DNA from: CAYWQB01 sp964460785
GTDB taxonomy: Bacteria; Chlamydiota; Chlamydiia; Chlamydiales; CAYWQB01
Direction of reading: 5' to 3'
Assembly: GCA_964460785.1 (NCBI GenBank)
Contig: CAYWQB010000001.1
Coordinates: 496,001-560,000, forward strand
DNA: 64,000 nucleotides
Both the position numbers and the translations under genes were made by a program. Below are positions 16,718 through 23,625 of the stretch, in pieces (the first letter of the stretch is position 1; each line of letters opens with the position of its first letter). The notes under the pieces were generated by a model that saw nothing but the letters and a program-made list of their open reading frames with translations, did no database searches and was not told the DNA's origin.

Positions 16718-17985
16718 TTTCCATGATGCATAACCTACTGATTAGCAATTGGCAAAGAAAAATCGTCGCCCTTGCTGCTGCCATCGTCATATGGGTTTTA
16801 GTCAATCACTCCATCACAATTACAAAGACCATTCCTAATATTCCGATCCGCCTGATCAATATTCCCTCTGGAAAAACTGTTGAGGGGCTACTACCAGATG
16901 GGCTGCTGAATAAAAAGATGACCCTGACCATCACAGGCTCTAAAACAGTTCTCGATCAACTACACCCCCGCGACCTGGAAATCGTTCTTGATGCCACCGG
17001 GCATGGAGAAGAATGGCTTGTAGAGATCTCGAAGAAAAATTTGGTCAGTCTAAACCCCGATGTTGATATTACACACAGTATCACAAGCATTACGTATAAT
17101 GAGTTTGTCGTTAAGTTAATCAAAAGTATTACTGAACCTGTTCTGTTAACGATTACAAAGCCGATTGGGGATCCTCCAAAAGGTTACCAGTTTTTAGAGA
17201 TCTGGCCACAACACCTCTTCCAAAGAGTAACAGGCCCTGAAACACAGGTAAAAGAGCTAAAAGAAAAAGGGCTCACTCTGACCTTCAATTTGAATGAAAT
17301 CACGCGTGCAGAGCTGGACGCATTAAGAACAAGTGAAACACAAGATGCAGAAGTCGCCTTCCCGATCCCAGAAAGCTGGAAGTTTGTACGCATTCCTTTT
17401 TACAATAACTCTGAAGCCCCTCTAAATGATCCAAAAGCTAAGAATCTCAATATTACCTTCTTAGCAAAGGACTTCATCCCTTTAAACCTACAAGTTCCCT
17501 TATCGATTTACTTCCCTCTAAAGTACAGCCCTACTCTCAACCCGGACACATATACCTTGGCAGAAAACCAGGTGGTTAAAAAAAACAATGGGATTTTTGT
17601 TTTTTCTGAGCCCCTTTTTGCTCGAGGTGTTAGCCGCTTATTTCTTGATGTCGTCCGCGAGTCTATGCAGATTGTCATCACGGCAGAACCTCGTACATCT
17701 AAAGAGTCTCTTCCTTGGAGCTGGGAGTTTGTCAATCCTGAAAAGCTAGAAAACATTTATGTGAACCGCTCTTTGGCCTTGATAGCAAACCAGCAACTCT
17801 TAGACCTTCAACCCAAGTTAAGAGAGGGGTTTCTGAGGAGCCAGTTCCGCAACTATATGCGCGAATTTACCTTATTCGATAAGTCGGGAAAAAAACTAAG
17901 CCTCCATATAGAACTCGCTCCAGGAATGATAGAGGTCAATCCATCAAGAAAAGATGCCCATCACTCCTTTAAGGACCGCTCATAG
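16702..17985 (+). CDS. ybbR: YbbR-domain protein, likely DacA regulator/partner
   Basis: CdaR/YbbR proteins are membrane-anchored extracytoplasmic proteins that bind and modulate the diadenylate cyclase. This 427-residue protein has one N-terminal membrane helix (about 20-36, IVALAAAIVIWVLVNHS) and then several YbbR-like beta repeats, for instance the KTIPNIPIRLINIPSG, LTITGSKTVLDQLHPRDLEIVLDA-type blocks and the YQFLEIWPQ strand. The ORF can start at ATG 16702 inside dacA, or at ATG 16723, five bases after the dacA stop; neither has a strong ribosome-binding site and I cannot decide between them. Its 3' end overlaps the convergent rsmE by 25 bases. The C-terminal half (about 230-427) is less recognisable. 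Confidence 0.82.
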   Translation: MVSKVISMMHNLLISNWQRKIVALAAAIVIWVLVNHSITITKTIPNIPIRLINIPSGKTVEGLLPDGLLNKKMTLTITGSKTVLDQLHPRDLEIVLDATGHGEEWLVEISKKNLVSLNPDVDITHSITSITYNEFVVKLIKSITEPVLLTITKPIGDPPKGYQFLEIWPQHLFQRVTGPETQVKELKEKGLTLTFNLNEITRAELDALRTSETQDAEVAFPIPESWKFVRIPFYNNSEAPLNDPKAKNLNITFLAKDFIPLNLQVPLSIYFPLKYSPTLNPDTYTLAENQVVKKNNGIFVFSEPLFARGVSRLFLDVVRESMQIVITAEPRTSKESLPWSWEFVNPEKLENIYVNRSLALIANQQLLDLQPKLREGFLRSQFRNYMREFTLFDKSGKKLSLHIELAPGMIEVNPSRKDAHHSFKDRS

Positions 17986-18686
17986 AGACTATGCCCTAGT
18001 AATGAGAGTCCACATAAGGATGCGGTTTCTGCACGTAGAGTGCGACTTCCTAAAGAAAATGGCTGAGCTCCCAACTCTAGTAGTACATTCTCTTCTTTTG
18101 GAGAGAATCCTGCTTCAGGCCCAACAATCCAGGCTAAAGGAGGTTCAATAGACTTCATTGCTTGAAGAGTGATCACCTTCTCTCCTCGTAGCGCTCCAAA
18201 ATATGCGGAAAAAGGGAAGGTATGCCAGTCTGGGATTGGATTTACAATCCGGATGGTAGGAAGAAAAAGATTTCCTGATTGCTTGAGAGCTGACTTACAA
18301 AGCTCATATAGGCGGCTTATTCTTTGTGCAGAAAGCTCTTTAATATCCCCCTTTTCTGCGGGAAAAAGAACTATTTCTTGCACACCTAGTTCTGTGGCTT
18401 TTTCCACTACCCAATCGAGTTTACTGGGGCGAAGAATCGCCTGATAAAGCAAAAGACCTGGCTCTTGCTTGACTTGTTTCACTTCTTCAATCTCTACAAT
18501 ACCCTCTTTCTTACTAACTGTAAGAACGCACCCTGTAGCAAGAGCTCCATGACCATTAGTGAGAGTCAGGCTTTCCCCCTCTGTGATGCGCAAGACTTTG
18601 TAGAGATGCTTCCACTCATCCCCTGTTATCGAGAGTTTTTCTCCTCGACCCAAGTTTTCATCTGTAAATATGCGATAAACAGGCAT
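17961..18686 (-). CDS. rsmE: 16S rRNA (uracil-1498-N3)-methyltransferase
   Basis: RsmE methylates U1498 of 16S rRNA in the assembled 30S subunit. It is a SPOUT-fold enzyme of typical length (241 residues). Visible are the N-terminal PUA-like part (HLYKVLRITEG), the KLDWVVEKATELGVQEIVLFP block (about 110-130) and the knotted SAM-binding C terminus with WIVGPEAGFSPKEE and LGSRTLRAETAS. The middle Gly of the usual GPEGGF is Ala here, a small change. The gene follows pyk by 9 bases in the same direction and ends inside the 3' end of ybbR. Confidence 0.92.
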   Translation of the reverse strand: MPVYRIFTDENLGRGEKLSITGDEWKHLYKVLRITEGESLTLTNGHGALATGCVLTVSKKEGIVEIEEVKQVKQEPGLLLYQAILRPSKLDWVVEKATELGVQEIVLFPAEKGDIKELSAQRISRLYELCKSALKQSGNLFLPTIRIVNPIPDWHTFPFSAYFGALRGEKVITLQAMKSIEPPLAWIVGPEAGFSPKEENVLLELGAQPFSLGSRTLRAETASLCGLSLLGHSLYERSLKE

Positions 18687-18695
18687 CGCTAGCTC

Positions 18696-20513
18696 TTAGG
18701 ATAATGGATGAGAAATTAGAGAGTCCCTCCCCTCATGAAAGTAGTTTTCAAACAGGATACGATTTTCTGGATCCAGCGTAACCCACTTTCCACTACCTAC
18801 ATCTGGCGCTAAAGACATATTGACTCCATAGACTAAAGAAAAGCCATGTTCTTTAGCTAAATCTTTTGCCACCTGAGGAGATGTGCAATCATTGACTTCA
18901 TTACACAGCAACACTCCTTTGACTCGCTTTAAGGCTTCTGAATGCTCAGGTTTACACTCTCTAAGAAGTACAATCCTTTGCTCCACATCCGCAAGAGATT
19001 CTTGGGATAAGTCCGTATTTACAACATGCAATTTTCCCTGAACAATTTTACCACAACCCCCTTGTCCTCGAAAAATCACATCTCCAATACTTTCAATTAA
19101 CATCATGTTCGCGGATCCAGGCACACCAAATGGAGCCCCTGCCACAATCAAGACTAAATCTCCAACCTGTACAAATCCTTCTCGCAGAGCAACCTCTGAA
19201 CTTAAAGCATATGCAGCCTCTATTGATCGGACAGACTTTGCATAAATAGGATAAATTCCCCAATTTGAGGCAAGTTGCTGGTAGACTTGTTCATCTGAAG
19301 TAAGGGCAATAATAGGTATGGAGGGCCGCACACGAGAGATACATCGTGCGGTAAAACCACTAGTCGTAAAGCAAAAGATAGCCTTTGCAGAAGTCCTAGA
19401 GGCTGTTTTCACTGTTGCCAAAGCAATTGCTGCAGGAATGTCATCGACTACTTGGTGACGATAGCTCTGATAAAAACTTTCATAATCAAACTCTGCCTCT
19501 GCTTCACAGATGATCTCTTTCATCGTTTTCACTGCTTGAATGGGGTATTTTCCCATTGCAGTTTCCCCTGAAAGCATCACTGCAGACGAACTATCAAAGA
19601 TAGCATTGGCAACATCTGAAGCCTCAGCTCTTGTTGGCCGAGGATTATAAATCATCGACTCCAACATCTGTGTTGCTGTCAATGTGGGTTTGCCTTGAGA
19701 ACAAGCCATACGAATCATACGCTTTTGAAGAGAGGGAACTCGGCTAAGAGGAATCTCTACACCTAGATCTCCCCTAGCAATAATAATCCCATCTACCTCT
19801 CCTAGAATTTCCTCAAAGTTATCTACCCCTTCTTTATTTTCGATCTTTGCATAGAGCCTCGTTTTAGTCGCTCCATGCTGGTAGAGTAACTGTCGAATTT
19901 CTAAAACCTGCTCTCTTGTCCGAATAAAAGAGGCTGCTAAGATATCGACATTTTCCTGGCACCCCAAACGAATATCTTCGATATCCTTCTCTGTTACAGC
20001 AGGCAAAGAGAGCTTAACACCTGGAACATTGACGCCTTTTGAAGGTTTCAAAACACCAGGGTTATCAATCTCTAATGTAACTCGCCCCTCTTCCACAGCT
20101 ACAACATGAGCTTCAATATACCCATCATCAATCAGAACTTGCGTCCCCTCCTTGAGATCTTTAAGAGCGGAGCCTGGAAGCAAAGAGACCTGCTGATCAT
20201 CACCTTCTATCTCTTCTGCACAAAGCTGAATTCTTTGTTGAGCACGCAGCTCTATACGGTCAGTCTTCAGTTTACCGATTCGTAACTCAGGCCCTTTCGT
20301 ATCCAGCATAATAGCAAGAGGGATTCCAGTTTTCTCTCGAACTTTCTTCAGAAGATCTATTGTCTTCTTATGCTGCGCATGATCTCCATGGCTAAAGTTC
20401 AGGCGTGCAACATTCATCCCTGCTTGCTGCAACTGAATCAGTCGCTCCATGGAGTTTACTGCGGGGCCAATTGTACAGACAATTTTTGTTCGACTGAAGA
20501 GTTCTGCGTGCAT
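18696..20513 (-). CDS. pyk: Pyruvate kinase with a C-terminal extension
   Basis: Converts phosphoenolpyruvate and ADP to pyruvate and ATP. The frame extends to 20552, but the ATG at 20513 places the conserved RTKIVCTIGPA at residue 9 and clears the upstream gene, so I use it (605 residues). Catalytic and metal-binding blocks are present: GMNVARLNFSHG, MLDTKGPELRIG, the KIENKEGVDNF Lys, IIIARGDLGVEIP, GKPTLTATQMLESM and SSAVMLSGETAMGKYP. After the allosteric C domain (about 350-460) there is an extra segment of about 130 residues with GQGGCGKIVQGK, like the extra C-terminal domain of Bacillus-type enzymes, but without the TSHAA phosphohistidine loop. Transcribed between the SUMF1-fold gene and rsmE. 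Confidence 0.93.
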   Translation of the reverse strand: MHAELFSRTKIVCTIGPAVNSMERLIQLQQAGMNVARLNFSHGDHAQHKKTIDLLKKVREKTGIPLAIMLDTKGPELRIGKLKTDRIELRAQQRIQLCAEEIEGDDQQVSLLPGSALKDLKEGTQVLIDDGYIEAHVVAVEEGRVTLEIDNPGVLKPSKGVNVPGVKLSLPAVTEKDIEDIRLGCQENVDILAASFIRTREQVLEIRQLLYQHGATKTRLYAKIENKEGVDNFEEILGEVDGIIIARGDLGVEIPLSRVPSLQKRMIRMACSQGKPTLTATQMLESMIYNPRPTRAEASDVANAIFDSSSAVMLSGETAMGKYPIQAVKTMKEIICEAEAEFDYESFYQSYRHQVVDDIPAAIALATVKTASRTSAKAIFCFTTSGFTARCISRVRPSIPIIALTSDEQVYQQLASNWGIYPIYAKSVRSIEAAYALSSEVALREGFVQVGDLVLIVAGAPFGVPGSANMMLIESIGDVIFRGQGGCGKIVQGKLHVVNTDLSQESLADVEQRIVLLRECKPEHSEALKRVKGVLLCNEVNDCTSPQVAKDLAKEHGFSLVYGVNMSLAPDVGSGKWVTLDPENRILFENYFHEGRDSLISHPLS

Positions 20514-20521
20514 GCTGTGTC

Positions 20522-22234
20522 TTACCGAGTTTGTGGAGGTTGCCAGACACACCGAAACCCTACATCATTTGCATAATCGCTTTCTAAACGAAAGCTTCTG
20601 TAGACAGTTGTTGCGGTCTGGGCCGAACTTTTATACGATCCTCCCCGGATAACTCGCAAATGTTTTCCATTCGGAGGGACTAAGTAACTTTTGCGGTTAG
20701 ATAGGCGGCTTCTCTCTACTGTTTTTGAGTAAATAGTTGCTGTCCACTCTGCGACATTACCACTCAGATCAAATAGTTTAAATGGCTGGTCCATTGGAGA
20801 AAAAGCCTCTTTTTTCTGAAAAGGGGCAAATGTTCCTACAGGAAGGACGCCTTCTCCTCGTACATTTGCTAATAGAGGGTCAAAATGGTCCCCATATGGA
20901 TAGCGGAAACCTAAAGGGCCTTTTGCAGCTCTCTCCCACTCTTCTTCTGTAGGCAATCGCTTGCCCGCCCATGCGGCATAAGCTGCGGCATCTTCATATG
21001 AGATATTCACCACAGGCAATCTTTCTGCACCTCGAGAATAGATTCCTTCTTGCCAATGTGAAGGAGCGGGATATCCTGATGCTCGAATGAAACGCGCATA
21101 CTGCTCATTTGTCACTTCAAACTGGTCCATATAGTAGCCAGGCAGAGAGATTAACTCCGAGGGGCTCTCTCTTGTGGGGAATAAATTTTTTGAAGTAAAG
21201 TATTGCGCTTGTGAAAAAGAGCTAAGAGGATATTGGCTAAGTAAGGGGGGATAACTAGGAACTCTTTCTTCATCAGATAGATTGGACCCCATAATGAAAG
21301 ATCCTGAAGGAATAAATGTCATGCTCCCGATATATGGCTGTCCAAATAGATAGGGAGTTGTCAAAATAAAGCTCCCCATGTCAGCACGGATTTCTTTAAT
21401 CTCTTGCCATGGGATAGATAGTTTTTCTCCATCTTTGGCAAGGCGTAAGTTTAGCGTTAACTGCTCTATACCATCATAGAATTGAGGTTGCGGTAACTCG
21501 CGCTCATTTGTTTTTATGACCACTCCATTTGAGGGGTTTAGCTCCAGCTGGATAATCTGATCGGTACGGACAGATTGCGACTGATTGCCCTTTGTGAACT
21601 GCCAATCATAGTCTGTAAGTTCTGCAGGAAAGCGGTCTCCTTTCTGTAAAATCACACTATAAAACAGAGGGCTCACAAGGGGTTTACCAAGAATTACCTT
21701 CTTCTTTTTATTCTTGCGAGGAGCAAAAATCACCATTTCTACAGATTCCGGATCAAGTAAGTTTGGAATCAAATATTCGTTGGATGACTTCACATTTTTT
21801 TCTATTTCATCAGCTTTTCCTTCCTTGCGTAAAGTGATGACCTCTTCTACTTCAATACGTTCTTTATAGACATACCCTCCCTGAGACGGTAGACCTATGT
21901 AATTTTGTCCATTTTTCGTTACATACTGGACTTGCCCGGAGGGGCCTTGACCTGCAAAGGCAACAGCTGCGAGCTCCTCTACTTTAAAAGAAACACGCCC
22001 AAAAGGGTATGTGAGTGCAGGAACAGTATCAAACCATCCCCAAATACGAGAGCCATCTCTAAGAACAATTAAATCATAGCGAAAGTCTTCAGGATCTCCA
22101 AGCCGTCCCCATTCCTCAGGCCCTAAACGTAGCTGGAACTGTCTAGATAAAGACTTCGGATCCTCAGGCAAAGACCCATTCAATAGACCAAACCACACAA
22201 AGCTTGCTAAGGCAAAAAGAAGAGTTCTTTTCAT
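20522..22234 (-). CDS. Secreted SUMF1/FGE-sulfatase-fold protein
   Basis: A 570-residue exported protein: signal peptide at 1-22, a beta-rich N-terminal half (about 30-300) that I do not recognise, and a C-terminal SUMF1 (formylglycine-generating-enzyme-like) domain at about 305-568. Domain landmarks are MTFIPSGSFIMGSN, YYMDQFEVTNEQYARFI, PVVNISYEDAAAYAAWAGKRLPTEEEWERAAKG-type blocks, FDLSGNVAEWTA, VIRGGSY and the final DVGFRC. The paired catalytic cysteines of true FGE, expected about 15 residues before GFRC, are absent, so formylglycine synthesis is unlikely. In Chlamydia this fold is found on the kinase Pkn1; here it stands alone. Start ATG at 22234 has an AGGTG site. Confidence 0.85.
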   Translation of the reverse strand: MKRTLLFALASFVWFGLLNGSLPEDPKSLSRQFQLRLGPEEWGRLGDPEDFRYDLIVLRDGSRIWGWFDTVPALTYPFGRVSFKVEELAAVAFAGQGPSGQVQYVTKNGQNYIGLPSQGGYVYKERIEVEEVITLRKEGKADEIEKNVKSSNEYLIPNLLDPESVEMVIFAPRKNKKKKVILGKPLVSPLFYSVILQKGDRFPAELTDYDWQFTKGNQSQSVRTDQIIQLELNPSNGVVIKTNERELPQPQFYDGIEQLTLNLRLAKDGEKLSIPWQEIKEIRADMGSFILTTPYLFGQPYIGSMTFIPSGSFIMGSNLSDEERVPSYPPLLSQYPLSSFSQAQYFTSKNLFPTRESPSELISLPGYYMDQFEVTNEQYARFIRASGYPAPSHWQEGIYSRGAERLPVVNISYEDAAAYAAWAGKRLPTEEEWERAAKGPLGFRYPYGDHFDPLLANVRGEGVLPVGTFAPFQKKEAFSPMDQPFKLFDLSGNVAEWTATIYSKTVERSRLSNRKSYLVPPNGKHLRVIRGGSYKSSAQTATTVYRSFRLESDYANDVGFRCVWQPPQTR

Positions 22235-22248
22235 GTTACACCTATATC

Positions 22249-22351
22249 ACTCTACAGGTTACGTAGAGTAGTCAATAGGTGCTAATATGCAAGGTATTTT
22301 TTTACCTATAACGGCTACTGCTAAAAAATACTTTTCTATGTAGACTCTACG
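22249..22351. repeat. Inverted repeats in the divergent SUMF1/DUF192 promoter region
   Basis: ACTCTAC (22249-22255) and GTAGAGT (22263-22269) form a 7-base inverted repeat with a 7-base spacer, and ACTCTACG recurs at 22344-22351. Between them ATAGGT (22275-22280) pairs with ACCTAT (22304-22309). Possible operator sites or a hairpin; no regulator can be named. Confidence 0.35.
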
Positions 22352-22375
22352 CAATTAGTTAAATTTTGAGCTCTT

Positions 22376-23200
22376 ATGCGCCAGCTTTTCTTCCTTTTTT
22401 TTCTTCTCCCCTTCTCTCTTTCCGCTGATATCTTGAGCATCAAGGGGTTGGAAATCTCCCCCCCAAAAAAGCACTACCTTAATCTCTCACTTGCACAGAC
22501 ATCCCAGGAAAAAGCGTGGGGATGGATGAACAAGCAACAAGCTGATGAAAACGAAGCGCTGCTTTTCACCTACCATGCAGACACCCCCTTAACTTTTTGG
22601 ATGTTTGGCTGTTATATTGATATCGACCTTGCCTTTTTAGATAAAAAAATGCGGGTACAAGAAATCCACACAATGAAAGCTTATCCCGACCAAATGGATA
22701 AAAGCCGTCCAATCCAAACGATGCAAGACCTTTCTCTCTACCCTCCAGATGACCCTATTCGCTCATTCTTCATGGCTAAGCAGGTCCAGTCAAAGCAACC
22801 CTATCGCTATGCTTTAGAGCTACCTGGGGGTTATTTTAGCCAAAAGAAGTTAAGTCCTGGCTGCAAGCTATTCTTCACCAAGAGCAACCATCCTTATCTA
22901 CAAGATCCCCTAGATTTAGCTCTCCTTCCTAAAGATCAAGCTTTATGGGTCTCTCTAGAAGATAGCCCTGGCCTTGTCCTAACAAATAGCAGCCACCGAG
23001 CAGCCTTCACTATTTTTGAGCTCAGTGCAAGCCAGCAAGTCATTGACACGTACCCTCTTTTACCAAACTTAACACAAGCCTCCTACTCTTTAAAACGAAA
23101 AGAACATGCTCTCTTTTTGCTCATCCTCCCCAAGCGACACCCTATGGTAGAAAAAATTACTAAAGGGCGACAGGTTTCACTCCTTCCGCTTTTTTCTTGA
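22376..23200 (+). CDS. Exported DUF192-domain protein
   Basis: The first 17 residues are a signal peptide (hydrophobic, Phe/Leu-rich, ending in LSA). Residues about 30-165 match DUF192: LSLAQTSQEKAWGWMNKQ corresponds to the family's substrate-independent 'LAxTxxexxxGLM' block, then ALLFTYHADTPLTFWMFG, DIDLAFLDKKMRVQEIH and YALELPGGYFSQKKLSPG. The remaining 110 residues form an unrecognised C-terminal domain not typical of the family. DUF192 proteins are extracytoplasmic and of unknown function. The gene is divergent from the SUMF1-fold gene across 141 bases and precedes the small membrane protein and pknD. Confidence 0.82.
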   Translation: MRQLFFLFFLLPFSLSADILSIKGLEISPPKKHYLNLSLAQTSQEKAWGWMNKQQADENEALLFTYHADTPLTFWMFGCYIDIDLAFLDKKMRVQEIHTMKAYPDQMDKSRPIQTMQDLSLYPPDDPIRSFFMAKQVQSKQPYRYALELPGGYFSQKKLSPGCKLFFTKSNHPYLQDPLDLALLPKDQALWVSLEDSPGLVLTNSSHRAAFTIFELSASQQVIDTYPLLPNLTQASYSLKRKEHALFLLILPKRHPMVEKITKGRQVSLLPLFS

Positions 23201-23262
23201 TCGAAATCCCCTCCTAGCTTCTATTGTAGTCTCACTTCAAAGCGATGAAGGAGCTAAGAGAA

Positions 23263-23619
23263 ATGAAAACCCCCATTGTATCCCCAAAAGCTGCTCATAT
23301 AATTACCATTGCAGTTGTCATTCTCGGCGTAGCAGCCCTTTTTTATTTTCGTATGCTATGGCCCGAATCACTGCTTGTGATTGGCCTTGGGCTTGCCGTC
23401 AAACAATTCCTTGCTAGACATATCTTTGACCCAATTGCCACTTTAGTCATTTTTGGTGCGATGTATATCGCAACAAAGTGGAATGTAGGATGGACTGTAT
23501 TAATCCCCCTACCTGCTTTGATTTTCGTTTTGGGAGCATTTGTGGTCATTCATGAATACTTCCTTAGAAGAGAAAACCAATCTAGCTTTTCTGATGGAGA
23601 AGCACCAGATGACTTTTAA
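23263..23619 (+). CDS. Small integral membrane protein of unknown function
   Basis: The frame opens at 23245, but AAGGAG at 23248-23253 sits 9 bases before the ATG at 23263, so I use that start (118 residues). The protein has about four membrane helices (ITIAVVILGVAALFYF, WPESLLVIGLGLAVKQFL, DPIATLVIFGAMYIA, WTVLIPLPALIFVLGAFVV-like) and an acidic C-terminal tail (SDGEAPDDF). No family recognised. It ends 6 bases before the pknD start, so the two are likely co-transcribed. Confidence 0.75.
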   Translation: MKTPIVSPKAAHIITIAVVILGVAALFYFRMLWPESLLVIGLGLAVKQFLARHIFDPIATLVIFGAMYIATKWNVGWTVLIPLPALIFVLGAFVVIHEYFLRRENQSSFSDGEAPDDF

Positions 23620-23625
23620 GCTTAT

